Positions 12,360 through 24,092 of a stretch of 64,000 nucleotides of DNA are shown one piece after another. Made by a program: the position numbers and the translations under genes. The notes under the pieces were generated by a model. The model was given only the letters and a program-made list of their open reading frames with translations, was not told the origin of the DNA and made no database searches. The stretch comes from Liolophura sinensis (taxonomy: Eukaryota; Mollusca; Polyplacophora; Chitonida; Chitonidae). Numbering within the stretch: position 1 is the stretch's first letter; every line of letters begins with the position of its first letter. The stretch covers positions 36,281,108-36,345,107 of the forward strand of contig NC_088304.1 in NCBI RefSeq assembly GCF_032854445.1, read 5' to 3'.

Positions 12360-13060
12360 TAAAACAGTGGAGGGGATTGAAATGCATTTCACGGTATTTT
12401 GTTTTCCATTTTGTGATACATTATTAGAATATGTCTACGTTAAAAATGTATACTTATTGTTTTACAATTAATTAATATGTTTAATCTTTTAATGCTGACT
12501 ACTGGTCTGAATCGAGTTTTGTCTTTCTAAATGCTATGAAAACTTCACTTCCCATCGCTGTGCTTGGCTGAAATCCGGCTCCCGAATTATATTTTACTCT
12601 CCAGCCATACTTTCGTTCAATAAATATCTTTTCATAGCTAGAATGGAAGATTTATCATGTTGAAAGTGATATTCCCATTGCCATAGAGAAGCTTCCGCCA
12701 GTAAGCACTAACAGTTCTGTTAGATCTATTACCCTCACCATTAGCTACATCCATCTCTTACTGGAGAAATATCTAGCACAGATCACGTGAGATTCGTCGA
12801 GGATGAGGCTGGCATACCGGGATATCGTCTTCCTTCTGTCAGTAATATATGTTGTCTGTGGGATAGATGGTAAGTTTATCTAACAGAATGCCGATCGCTT
12901 AAATGCGCGCTATGTATAACCTCTATCAACACGTTTTAAGAGATTGACGCCATAACAGGGGAGTTTTGAGTCCGAACTCTTTTGTCGTTCAGAGTGAAAA
13001 CTGTGCTACTGCCTAACGTGACAAATATTAGGCAACGTTCATTGACATTAATTTGTTTCA
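12360..13060 (+). repeat. Inverted segmental duplicate of the lectin promoter/exon 1 region
   Basis: Matches the reverse complement of about 48520-49450: upstream blocks (ttggctgaaatcc, tactttcgttcaataaatat), exon 1, the splice donor and the first about 190 bp of intron 1 (gagttttgag, aactcttttgtc, gacaaatattagg). The lectin-gene copy carries extra sequence between the far-upstream block and exon 1. Confidence 0.9.
12803..12869 (+). pseudogene. Orphan signal-peptide exon, paralog of lectin exon 1
   Basis: ATG-initiated 67-bp exon ending in a perfect gtaagt donor. It encodes MRLAYRDIVFLLSVIYVVCG, a 20-residue hydrophobic signal peptide almost identical to that of the lectin gene (differences R2S, S13P and later I21V). 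Exon length and end phase are also the same. No CTLD exon in the plus orientation was found downstream within the window, so it is either a relic or the first exon of a rearranged gene. Confidence 0.8.
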
Positions 13061-13481
13061 GTGTGTTTCAGAAAAGAGCGCATCTTTCGTTTTAGAAAAT
13101 TCCAAGTTCAAAAACGTTCAGGACCTTATTTTTCTCTATCGTTTACTCTAATTATCTTCTTGTGAAACGTTTATCAGGTGTCCATGGTACAGTAAATGTG
13201 ACTGGTAATACGTGCCAATAACATTTCTGATAGATCCTGCTGATACAGTAGGATTTTGTGTTTCTTTCACATTCTGCGATGAAAGTGTTCGAACTGGACA
13301 CTCCTCTATTGCAATAATGCTAGCACAAATACGTAGAAAACTATCATGGAATGAGACAACCACTTTTGTTTGCGGACTAGACGAGAGGTCAAGATCCCTA
13401 GACATACAGTTAATCTAAACGTTAGTTTTGCCGTGTTATAGCTTTAAAAATAAAAAAACAGCTTTTTTTCACTTCGACTTG

Positions 13482-13740
13482 AAGTGCTCAGTTGGTTAGC
13501 GCGCTAGCGCAGCGTAATGACCCAGGCGTCTCTCACCACTGCGGTCGCTGTGAGTTCAAGTCCAGCTCATACTGGCTTCCTCTCCGGCCGTACGTGGAAA
13601 GGTCTGCAGCAACCTGCGGATGGTCGTGTGTTTCTCCCCGGGCTCTGCCCGGTTTCCTCCCACCATAATGTTGGCCGCCGTCCTATGAGTGAAATATTCT
13701 TGAGTAGGGTGTAAAACACCAATCAAACAAATAAATAAAT
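13482..13740 (+). repeat. SINE-A, near full length
   Basis: One of the most complete copies. The tRNA-like head has the A-box region (gctcagttggttagcgcgc) and B-box (gtgagttcaagtccagc), followed by the body (gcctgcggatggtcgtg-type block and ggccgccgtc) and an (aaat)n tail ending in ataaataaat. Confidence 0.92.
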
Positions 13741-15285
13741 CGACTTTAAGTGATCAGTTTTGTCATGTATGTTGGTAAGGGCGATTGTTACCGCAGTGCT
13801 TTGTTCGGTTTTATCATGTCATAAATATTACTGCCGTTGTGTTCTGAAATATCCGACGATTTTTTCCTTTAATCAATGATAGAATGGAATAAATTCCATC
13901 ATTCCATCATTTAACATCACATTGAAAGTTGATTTAATTTATTTATGTGATGCCGTAGACCGTACTGATATACGAACGCCTGTTTTCACGCTTCAAGAAT
14001 AATTCACTAAACCAACAACGGCAATTGAAATTTGAGAGAGAACGAAATAAATCTACAGATACATCTAAAACTTCTGCCCTTACATTGATTAGGCTCTGGA
14101 CAATGCAGATGCTAACACATTTGTCTTACCTTTCTTACGTACCATCCTCACAGAATACGGTTGCAACAGCAACCAGAAAATTCCTGACTCTTAGTTTTGA
14201 ATTTCAAAGGAAAGAATTTTGATGACAACTGAAACACTATTAGTTTAACATACATACACTTTAAAACGCAAGAGGGTAGTATACAAAATTGGGGGCTTCC
14301 TTCTCCGTTACTGAGTATCCCCTCTGGTGCTATATTATTTAACATACTGGCGAAATAACACATACATATAGGCTTATCTATATCAAAAACGCTATTAAGT
14401 ATCTTTATACATCATAGGGTAATTCTGCGTTTCAATTGGTCGAGATATGTCAAATGATATTCCACAAAACATGACGTACAACGATCACATGCGCCAAGGA
14501 ATAGAACGTCACGCTCACAATCTTCTGCTATTATCCAACAATCACGTGCTTTTATTCCAAGGCAATTATCTCCTCTGAGAGCTCTCTGGCGTCTGCTTGT
14601 TCGTACAATAAACAACTGGATGGTGGTTATAGCTCTCTTGTCCAAGTACAAATTTGTCGAATTTAAGTACAAAAACTCGAACATCTACTTTTTTCGGCAT
14701 AATAAAACATGTGGTGCACACTGGGACATAAGGAGTTGTCAGCTCTGGACAAGTCGTATTCATCTGAGGCGAAGCTGACAAGTCCTAATGTCCCGCCCCA
14801 CAGCATGCACTGTCTGTATAATAGTTCAGCATTGAATTTACATTAACCAGTACTAAGCCTTTTTGAACATCTACTTAATGCGAATCGGCAGAGGATGACA
14901 CTAGTAGCTGGTCCATATCCGCATCTGAAAATAAAACTAGAGCCCAAGGGCTGTGAAATGGGTCTCTTGCTGACACATAACTTCTTTAACAGATCATCAA
15001 CAATCTTTGTATAACAAGTTTCTTGGCATGCACGCCATCAGCAAGATCTACTCCTAGGCAGCATCACAAGCAGTGCAACAGATGATTTTCAGAGGTAGAG
15101 TTGTATTCCCCATTTTTCCAAGAGACTGAGCACTGGGTAAGCCTAACGCAGTACACATTTTTGGAAATTACTCAACACTTCGCTGTTTTCGATCCTCAGC
15201 AAAACACATGGAAAGTGTGAAGTTGTTTGAGTGGAGGTGGTTGAGAAACTTGACACACATGTGCATACAGGTGCTGTATTCGATC
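13741..15285. other. No recognised genes or repeats
   Basis: Short frames only. A weak inverted repeat around 13880-13915 (tggaataaattcca) is the only local structure seen. Confidence 0.4.
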
Positions 15286-15289
15286 TTTA

Positions 15290-17800
15290 GGAATATTTTT
15301 TAAATTGCCTCTCTTGCTTGTGTAGATATATTAAAAATGTCATCAGATACTAAGAAAAAATCTAGTCAAGCTTGTTTTGGGTTCTTGCGTCTCCATGTAT
15401 ATCGTTTGTCATTTTCATGCATTGTCCTCCAAACATCTATATATTTATTCCCATTTGTCAAATTCAACACTATAGTTCTTGCCGTAGGGTTATTTAGATG
15501 TTAATTGTATGTGTCTTTTTAAGGGTCGATAACTAAATTCCAGTCCCCACAGATTATAACAGACGGATTTCCAACTTGCCTTGTTTTATTATTAATATGA
15601 TTATAGAAAGAAGGTTTGTCAGTATTTGGTCCGTACAAACTGCAGAGAGTTACAGATACGTCATGTATATCTAGGTTCATTAGAATATAGTTACCATTTG
15701 GGTCAATATCTACATCTCTGATTTTGTAGTCAAAATTTCGATTGAACAATATAATTACACCTCTTGATTGAGAGCTGTGAGGGCTTACCCAGGCATCGTA
15801 TTCCCATTCCCTTTTTAGGACGTTGCCATAATTTGAGTCGCTATGGGTGTCCTCTCTGCTAATCCTCGACATTTCATCGAGGCTATATTCACTGTATCAG
15901 TCATAGATTGGTTTGTAATCTGTTAAAAGAGGGTGAAAAAATTAGTTTCTGTGTATTATTCAATTTACCTTTGTAGTTTTCACAGTATTTCGGCCAATAT
16001 GGAAAATCTCATAGCGTTTGGTAATCAACATTATCTTTCTTATCAAAACAGACACACGTACACACCCACTCAACCTCTCTTTCAGAAGCATACGTTTAAG
16101 TATAGTCTCATCATTTTGGTGATCTTGTATATGTATATACATTGCTTTAATTGTGTTACATATTGTAGCTGACATGGAATAATTCCTAAATAGAGTGATC
16201 TGTTGTGATTTGGGTATAGCTTATGAGTATAGAAGATCATACACAAGAATGGAATATAAAGGCAAGGTGATTTCTGGAGAATATTTAATTATTTGTTTGA
16301 TTGATTGATTGGTGTTTTACGCCGTACTCAAGACTATTACACTTATACGACGGCAGCCACCATTATGGTGGGTGGAAACCGGCCAGAGCACGGGAGAAAC
16401 CCACGACCATCCGCAGGTTGCTGGAAGACCTTCCCACGTACGATTCAGGCAAATAAAATACATATTAGAAATGCTGATAGGTTTTGACAGATTGCACCCA
16501 TCCTATTTATCAATGGTATTATTGTGCAGAATAGTATATTGTTTCTTTTTTCGACACATTAAACCTGTGTATTTCGTTAACTTAAATTTTCTTATTAATT
16601 CTATTTTTATTTTACGAGAGCAAACTGAGTTATTAGATAGCATATATCCTTCTCATTGCATTCATCGTTATCTAGCTGATAGGGGCTGGTGAGTTGGTTA
16701 TTGGCCTGTCACTTCTTTGGTCACGTGGTCTTTGAACTCTGTGTGTATGGGATGATAGACTGATGAGAGTGTCTATGCAGTCAGTAGATTTCACTTGTCT
16801 TACGTCCTCATTAAAGTTCTTGACAAAGATTTTGCCATCTCTTGACCAGGCGGATTGTATCATGGGGAGTACAGATGCTGCTTTTAAAATAGCCTGGTTT
16901 TTCTGCGTTAGGTCTTCCTTAATCACAATGTTTGTTCTTTTCAAGTCTCTTCTGGTTTTTATCACTTCAACTGTAAGTCGTCGTGATGTGAACTTTACTA
17001 TTACACCCGTTGGTTTTGTGTTTAAGTCCTTTTCGGTCCCAACCTGTGCGCTATACTTATGTCGCTACACGTCAGTGACAGCTTTAGGTGAGACGTCAAG
17101 ATGTCAACGACTTTCTCGGAACATCCGTTAGTTGTTTCTGTGGTAGTATCCCCATTTACGCCGTAAATCCGCATACTTTGTTAACGGATTGTTCCAAATG
17201 GTTCTGTCTGTTTTTTAAATTTCGCATATCTCCGTTTACCCTGACCAGTTCTTCTTGATCCTGTTCGTGTTGTGAGCTTAAGTCCTGCATGTCTGCTCGA
17301 AGGGCATCATTTTCTTTTTCTAAAGTAAAGATTCTGGCTTCCTGCTGCTCAATTAGGTTTGTCAACTTTGTAACTATTTTTGCTTCAGTATTTTGTAGTT
17401 TTTCTTCCAGTGTTTCAATGGTCACCATAAAATCTAGCTTACCAAGCCTCTCCATGATAATCTGTAACTGATCCATTATTTCAGGCTGGCGAGTTACCAC
17501 TTCATTGGTCGGCTGGGGTGTAGAAGAGGACTCATCCATGCTGCTTTGAGAAGACATCCCACGTATCTCTTTTTTTTGGCGGTTTCCACAGGGTGGCATT
17601 TGATGTAATAAATCCACTCACTCAGATATAACAGTACAGACACAACGTTGTGTTCAGTCAGGATCTGACCAAGGAGTGACAGAGGTGTTGTTTAAAAGCA
17701 CCTGACACACTGGTTGAGCACTAAGAGTCCATGCGCAGACAGGCGGACCTGCCGCTGAGAAACTGGTTTGACTGGGTTATACTGACCCCCTGACTCTGGC
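15290..17800 (-). mobile_element. L1/Tx1-like LINE, 5' half (ORF1 and endonuclease)
   Basis: Minus strand. ORF1 starts at 17617: a Ser/Thr/Pro-rich start, then a long coiled coil (heptads through ETLEEKLQNTEAKIV and RIFTLEKENDALRADMQD). Across a stop and a frame change it continues into an RRM-like part (SDISIAHRLG, about 17060) and the C-terminal block RRDLKRTNIVIKEDLT, AILKAASVLP and WSRDGKIFVKNF (16965-16672). ORF2 begins with an AP endonuclease at 15872: SRGVIILFNRNFDYKI, SLYGPN and ICGDWNLV. After a stop at 15519 the same frame resumes with RYTWRRKNPKQA and LDFFLVSDD to about 15290. The RT domain is absent, so the copy is truncated. A SINE-A is inserted between the two ORFs. Confidence 0.82.
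16288..16448 (-). repeat. SINE-A (3' two-thirds) inserted in the L1-like LINE
   Basis: Reverse-oriented copy: gattggtgttttacgccgta, cgacggcagccaccattatg, cccacgaccatccgcaggtt. The tRNA-like head is missing. It splits ORF1 and ORF2 of the LINE, so it inserted after the LINE. Confidence 0.9.
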
Positions 17801-18249
17801 TATTGCTCGGGCTCTATATGCTATACACTGTACCTGTTACCATAGTGTAAACAGGCCTAGTCCCATAGTTTCACAGTATGGATAATAAAAAATCTCCACA
17901 TCGACCATATACATTTGCAAAAAGAGGTTACTAAATGATCAGGAGACCTAAGTAATACCTTATCTATATGCCCAGTTTGCTATGTCAAATCATATGTAAC
18001 GTTAAATCATCACAATCTTGGGATTGATTGGAGCCAAATTTCCCTGTCATCTCCTTGTCGCCATCTTGAAAAAACGTAGACATCGTTGGCCACCATTAGG
18101 CGTATTACTTGCCGAAAGTCAGCACACGAACGGAAGGTTACAATTATACGAGGGAAGGTAAGAACTCTTATTGAACTGGGGTATAATAGGCTGACATTGT
18201 GGTAGTTGATGTTGCATCCCCTGGCCCCTTGGCCTGGTGCCTTTGCAGA

Positions 18250-20170
18250 CAACACACTGTTTTGAGTAAGTCTAGACCAGTGACGTCTTATAAATTGCAA
18301 TTAATATCACTACAGTTTTTTTAACCTAATTCTGATTAAGCCATGGTGCTAGCCGGTATGAAGGTAGAGGAACCGCTCTTTTTCATTACAATAGGTACTA
18401 TAAAGTGAATAATTTTTAAGAGTTATTTTACCTTTGTCAGATGTCTTCAGACGAGTTTCCTGAAGACAAAGGGCAATAGGACCCTTAATAATTTAATTAG
18501 CCGTGTTATTTCAGCGAAATTTACCTTAAGACCTCGACAATTCGATTGTATTATATTGTCGTATATGGACATTATGGAGGGAGACATGTAGGCGATTTAT
18601 CTTTAAGTTTGGAAAGGGATCGACCCTTCCTCGGAGATCGGTGATCTATCCATCACTTCCGCATATGGTGTTAAAGGGCCAACGCCCTCCAACGATCCAA
18701 ACTTATTAAAATTTTGGACAGGTTTCCTAGTGGCCTTAGAGGAAGACTCTGTGGGGCCACTAGGTTTATTGGATTTATTTATGTTTTGACGTTAATTTCG
18801 GATTTATTTTTTGCATGGTTATTGCTTTTATATCATTACGTTGAGGGTTTTCAGTTTCTGTGTTTTATATTGCTTTTACCTGTTGACTTGATGTGGTCTG
18901 GATTGAAACCGAATTTAGGGCATGTTGAACAGAAGGCTCCACAGAAATAGGAATAGATAGTTTGCAATGGGCCAATTTAATGAAGAGTTGCAACGGATAT
19001 TACTCGTTCGACCACATTGGCATACGACGTTTTAAGTGGTGTAATAGAGGGTAAAGGCCAGTTTGTTGGTTGCCTGATAAGATATCTTGTTTTTGACATG
19101 TATATCGAGTATTTGTTTTTCTTTCAACGAAAAGTGCACAGTCCTTAGAGGAGGCCACGTGATCCCCACTTAACTGTTCTGCTTTACTGGCTCATCGGAA
19201 ACAAACCAGTTTATTTTTACATTGGCCATTGCGGTGACCAGATATTTGGCAAATGAAACGTCGTGTCAGGTTAGGGATATAGAAATCCACGTTAACCCTA
19301 TTTGGGCCAATGTAGATATATGACGTAAGAAAGGTACCATTAAAGGTCAAAAGATGTGTGTTTAATTTCAGGGTGTTACCAGCTTTTTTCGTAGTGATGC
19401 ACTTCATCCTGGTAACACTCTGTGAGTTTAGTTCATTTTAAGATTTCCTTTTTGGTTAAGTCAAGGATATCTGTATCCCTATCACGTATTCTTCCCCAAC
19501 AGCTGTTCAGGGAATTGTGAGGAGATGTGAAAACAGAAATATTGGATATTTTATTCAGTGAAAATAAGCTTATGGATTGTTTCCGGAAACAATCGATTAC
19601 AATGTCTCCAGATCTGATTTTTATTATGTTTCTCAAAGTTCCAGCTGCATCCTGGAGAGCTGTTTTCAACAAAAAAGGAAGAATTTTAGAGGTCGGCTTT
19701 TCTTTACTCTTAGCTAAGAAAACATTAAAAAGCCAACCAGTTACTGGGTCAGTTATCATGCAAGTCCGAAGAGATCCCCAACTTCCTTTTTTATCATCAC
19801 TCGACGAATTCGGCTGAGATGAAAGCTTAACAGATACATTAGAAACAATTGGAAATATATAAAAATTTCAGCCCAAGTTTCCCCCACCCACCACGGAGTG
19901 CCAACAATCGGTTTCAAGTTTAGAGTAGACAAATTAGTACTGATTAAGCCATGAATTATCACCTTTTGCGAATTAAGCAAGCGATTTCTGAATCTCAGCA
20001 TTGATTTACGCAGACGTTCACTGCAAGATGAAATCCTATTAATACAAAACGTAGAACCATGACAGGTAAATTAACAAGAGGCCGTATTTCACCGGTTACG
20101 TCTGACGACATGCAAGCTACCACGCTCTCGTCGCTGCTCTGGTTTTGCTTTCTATGCTGTATGTCTTCGA
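18250..20170 (-). repeat. R1 repeat copy split by an I-like LINE insertion
   Basis: The two ends (18250-18355 and 20035-20170) match one continuous R1 copy at 31375-31620. The left end shares tctagaccagtgacgtct and ttgcaatta and then tggtgctag. The right end shares acaggtaaattaacaagagg and cgtatttcaccggtt. The intervening 1.7 kb is LINE sequence. Confidence 0.65.
18340..20035 (-). mobile_element. I/Jockey-like LINE 5' part: gag-like ORF1 plus endonuclease start
   Basis: Minus strand. ORF1 (about 19900-19190, frame-broken) shows SNWLFNVFLA-type sequence, KIRSGDIVIDCFRKQS, LNSCWGRIRDRD, then YIPNLTRRFICQISGHRNGQC, a CCHC zinc knuckle with its first Cys spacing retained. ORF2 starts around 18580: DNIIQSNCRGLKVNFAEI and, after a one-base shift, ALCLQETRLKTSDKGKI, the Asn/Gln-Glu-Thr endonuclease motif. 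It then stops abruptly at about 18340, so RT is missing. The ORF1 style (RRM-like plus CCHC) is typical of I and Jockey clades; exact clade not determined. Confidence 0.75.
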
Positions 20171-20175
20171 TTATT

Positions 20176-20525
20176 TTATTCAAACATAAGTTCAGGAAAG
20201 ATATACCATCTGGAGAGTCTGGTTTCCTTAAAAACCCAGCGAAGTTGGATATATATATCTTTCACAGGCTTTGCTTTATCCGGATTGTTTAAAGCTAGCA
20301 GAGTAGCGATATGTAGTGAACGGGAAAGGTCGGGCCTGGTGAGGATTACTCTTAATAATTTCTGCACATAGCGGTATCCACACGAGAATAGGTATAGTTC
20401 GGCCAAACGGGGGCACAATTTGTGCCCATGGGAAGGCACATACACTGTTAATATATGTTTTTTCCGAGTTTCACATAGTTTTATTGAGAAATTCAAGCAA
20501 CTCGATGAACACGGAAACATCCCAT
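20176..20525 (-). mobile_element. Penelope-like RT fragment, copy 2
   Basis: Minus-strand remnant of the RT core: CLNFSIKLCETRKKHILTVY, LAELYLFSCGYRYVQKLLR, LLALNNPDKAKPVKDIY. These align with copy 1 motifs (AELYLFSYEYDYMQKLL, LLALSNPY). The Tyr-x-Asp-Asp box is eroded to IATLL. Confidence 0.7.
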
Positions 20526-20895
20526 AAATTGTTCCCCGCGGTATTTCTGGGGTGAGAAGAATAGGGCCTCAGCCCACTGGGTAAGCTTGTCGTAAAAGGC
20601 GACTAACAAAGAACTCTGCTGTATGGACCCCGTGAATATAACAGGCTCACATTTGTCAGTTGTGTGAGAGGCAACCGGAAAGCAACCTGTTTGGTTTGAC
20701 CCATGGCCGCCTTGGACGTCAGAATGCAGCCTTTTAAAAGAACACCAAAGGTCAACTTTTAAATGTCAAGGCTGTTATCAACTGCAATCAATGTGACGTA
20801 TTTGGGTAACTAGCTAAGAGACCTTGGCCTCGATCCAATACCCCAAAACTTTAATTTCGCAGGTCAACGTAAAGCTCCAGGTCAAATTGTGACTG
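20526..20895. other. Intergenic, possible unclassified repeat
   Basis: Contains a block (gcttgtcgtaaaaggcgact) of the kind often repeated in molluscan DNA, but no second copy occurs in this window. No gene seen. Confidence 0.3.
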
Positions 20896-21262
20896 CTTGA
20901 GTGGACTGATGGTTAGAGCGCCCGCGTCGAAGTCGGGAGACCTAGGATCAAACCCGGGTCGTGTCATACCAAAGGCTTGAAAAATGGTACTTGTTGTTGC
21001 CTCGTTTGGCGTTCAGCACGGCAAGGTTAAAGCAAGGAAACAGGACTGGTTGGCCCGGTGTGAGTATAATGTGACTGGGTGGGGTGTCATGTCTGGTATT
21101 TTCGGCATTATACTTCAGTTTCGCAGCACTTTGGCGACATGGGCTGTCTCTACCACAAGAGGCTACAATATATGTACACACACCCAATGACTCCTTGTCG
21201 TCATATGACTGTGAAATTGTTTCGTACGACGTTAAATCCCAAGCATGCATTCATTCTCGCTC
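20896..21262 (+). repeat. SINE-B, near full length (tRNA-derived)
   Basis: tRNA-like head with A-box-like tggttagagcgcccgcgtcg and B-box gatcaaacccgg, then the family body (ggaaacaggactggttggcc, gtataatgtgac), and a 3' end cgtacgacgttaaatcccaa. A second SINE family, unrelated to SINE-A. Confidence 0.85.
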
Positions 21263-21589
21263 AAATTCGTCCTTAGGTCCCGAAACCCTTCGGGTCGAGT
21301 TCGTCCACATGTTAGACCAACTTTAAAAGACTAAATAATGGAATGAATTTTTAATTTTATGGTTTATATTATTTTCGTTTTTCTTCTTTCAGTGAAGGCG
21401 CATAGTCCTAGTAGCATAGTACAGTTCAAAATCTGAACGTCTTGGGTCAGATTCTGACGCGTGAAGTGTGGCAACCTGTGGAGACATTACAGACTCTCAT
21501 TGAATCAGGCACCTCAAATATGGAGAGTTTTGAAAATACACCTGGAATATGGAGAGTCTTGAAAATAAACCACCAAGACAAGAGACCTC

Positions 21590-22085
21590 CCCCCCCCCCA
21601 ATGTGAAAACCCTTTCCGGCGATTAAATCAACACCGCCTGACTATCCACAGATACACAAAAGTTGTCTCCTCTTGTTGTCTATTTATGCCAGAGTTACGC
21701 CCCCGTAGCTTCAGTGCCCACAATGACGTTTAGCACCAACATCCAAAGAACGAAGGAAGTATGTAAAGCACAAAAATAGGACGGAGTCATGTAAAGAGAG
21801 GCATTCGACAGTGTTCAGTGATATTGGAAAAACGCAATATATGTTCTAAGGGAAGGAAACCGTTTTGATCTTTTGAACACAGAGGGAAAAAATAACATGT
21901 GAACATGTAGATATAGCGTGTCAACCCAAACGCCAAAACCATCATATACTGAAAGGTCAGTGTTGATATCGTATTCATCAAATGTCTTGTTCAATTGTCT
22001 TTCCGCACCCACTGCGCCGCCACATTACACCCTTACTCACTTTAAAATAGACTTATTTTAGCCATGAAGGCATCTACGCCTCAGT
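21590..22085. other. Intergenic with a short Penelope-like 3' noncoding fragment
   Basis: About 21740-21850 (gtaaagcacaaaaataggacgg, gtgttcagtgatattgg) resembles the 3' block of the RT element at 2570-2640. The remainder is unremarkable. A C11 run lies at about 21588. Confidence 0.4.
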
Positions 22086-22089
22086 TAAC

Positions 22090-22341
22090 AGTGAGTGAGT
22101 GAGTGCTTGGGGTTTAACGTCGTACTCAACAATTTTTCAGTCATATGACGACGAAGGAATCATGTACGTGTAATGTGCCTCCTTGTTGCAGGACTGAGTT
22201 CCACCGCTCTTTTATTTAGTGCTGCTTCACTGAGACGACTTACCGAAGGCAAGTAAGTCGCCCCACCCGAGCCATTATACTGATATGGGTCAACCAGTCG
22301 TTGCACTATTCCCTTCATGCTGAACGCCAAACGAGGAAGTT
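22090..22341 (-). repeat. SINE-B, 3' part
   Basis: Reverse-oriented: gagtgcttggggtttaacgt, cgtactcaacaatttttcag, and ttgacccatatcagtataat on the other strand. The tRNA-like head is absent. Confidence 0.8.
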
Positions 22342-22559
22342 ACAACTTCCTCTTTTAAATTCTTAGGTGTGATTCGATCAAGGATTCGGTTAATAGTGTG
22401 TTCTTCCCAATACCCCATCATGAAGTAGAGCATGCGCATAAGTGCTCAACCGCAAAAATGCCTATGTCACACTAACTAGCAACATTAGAGAACAAACTCA
22501 GGCGTCTATGGTTGTCCAATATAGCTGACATCAATTAAATCCTCGATGACGAATGTCGT

Positions 22560-22870
22560 GATTTAATATAATCAAGACATGCAGAATGGAGAAAAACACA
22601 ACAACGACGACACTGTGACAGCCGACAAATGGTCACAAGTGCCCGGTGAAAAACGGCCTGTCGTCAATTTACCACAGTTCGGGTTTTATTCCAACTGTTC
22701 ACGTAAATACATAAATAGTAGCAAACTGCACGCCCCCTTGTACCGCGGCCTAAAGAGAATACAGTTTAAAAAAAACTACAGTGATATTAATTGCCGTTTA
22801 TTATACGTCACTGGCCTAGAAGTACTCAAAATGCTGTGCTGTGATATTTAGCATACAGTGACATTAAAGC
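22560..22870 (+). repeat. R1 dispersed repeat, full-length-like copy
   Basis: Carries the R1 series in order: caacgacgacactgtgacag, tcgtcaatttaccaca, ttttattccaactgttcacg, cacgcccccttgtaccg, attatacgtcactggccta and aaaatgctgtgctgtg. No coding potential. Terminal structure is unclear. Confidence 0.75.
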
Positions 22871-22964
22871 AATGCAAAGGGACCACACCTCGCGGATGTT
22901 TAGTCCACCAGCAGAATCCTTAGTCCACCAGCAGAGTCCTGGGTTATAAAGGAATGGCATTAAG

Positions 22965-23130
22965 ACATACAGCACAGAGAGAAAAACAGAGCAGCGACGA
23001 ATAAGGCATAACTGACAAATGGTCACACGTAACCTGTGGAATACAGCCTCTTGTCAATATACCAGCACAAATAGTAGCACACCCCATAGCACCCTGGCGT
23101 AAGCAGAAATAGGTACAAAAATGCCTTAAA
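22965..23130 (+). repeat. R1 dispersed repeat, 5' part
   Basis: Starts catacagcacagagagaaaa, then agcagcgacgaa, ctcttgtcaatatacc and agcaccctggcgtaagcaga. It follows the previous R1 copy by about 100 bp, giving a near-tandem pair. Confidence 0.7.
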
Positions 23131-24092
23131 TTATTTTAATATTTCATTTTTCTTTAGTCTCTTATAGTGAACTTTGGCTACATTCTCCTCGTCCGGTAGT
23201 ATGCTCTGTACTTTTGCTGTCACTAAGGGGGCAGCCCTCCAGCACTGATCCATGCCATCTTCTGAGCTCTTCTGTAAATATGTCCTCTTATATATATAGC
23301 TGATACCACATTAATGACAAGTGATTTAAAATGTAAGATCAAGAAAGCCATAGGCCCTAAATGTCAAAGTGAAACAAAAATAAATACCATGTAACAAATA
23401 TCTATTGTATTAAAATTAATTTTTTATATGTTGCAGTTTACGTTATTGTTATAAATCATGATATGATAAACACAGGTTCAATTATTGCAACATACAAGGT
23501 AATATCTCTTTCCTCACTGCTCGCGGATTTAGACGTGAAGAAATATTTTACGTTACGAGCCACATCTACTGCAATACATGTCAGTTATGCTTGCCACGTG
23601 GGTTTGTTTTCCAAAGTTGCGGTTCAGTGTGACGTAGGTAGCTTAACAGTCGCGCGCATGTCTGGCTTTATCGTGGAGCAGTGGGAAAATGACGGGAATG
23701 ACCGCGGAAGCGTTCATGGCAATAATACATCTATTCTAAAGCAAATAGGGACATATTGGTACGGGTGTGCAAGTAGGTCTTCAAGTCGTCTTTTATTTGC
23801 ACGAGAACTGTGAGACAACAAAGAACTAGACCTTCGGTGAGTACGAAATTAAGTCTGTCGGCGTCAAGACACTGTTGGCGACTCCAGACTTCAGCCTTGG
23901 TTGTAATACATAATATAATGTATTATGTAGTGATGAATTTTGTAATTTACGGTCATTAAAATATACAGAGCATATCGTCAGGCAAACATCCCCTTGGTGT
24001 TATTGTGCTTTACATGTGCTTTGTACGAATAAGCTCAGCTAAATACACACAGAATGTGTGAAATACATATAAGCGTCATGTCTGACATTCAT
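23131..24092. other. No recognised gene
   Basis: The plus-strand frame at 23463-23813 has no motif or repeat support. Sequence otherwise unremarkable. Confidence 0.35.

Noticed and set aside
13482-13560. tRNA-like head with A and B boxes
   Set aside because: Part of a repeated SINE followed by the SINE body and tail, and it lacks a foldable acceptor stem; not a tRNA gene.
19575-19594. 20-bp perfect palindrome gattgtttccggaaacaatc
   Set aside because: Falls within LINE ORF1 coding sequence (VIDCFRKQS); likely chance within a coding constraint.
23463-23813. 116-codon plus frame
   Set aside because: No domain, no splice structure, not repeated; kept as unsupported.
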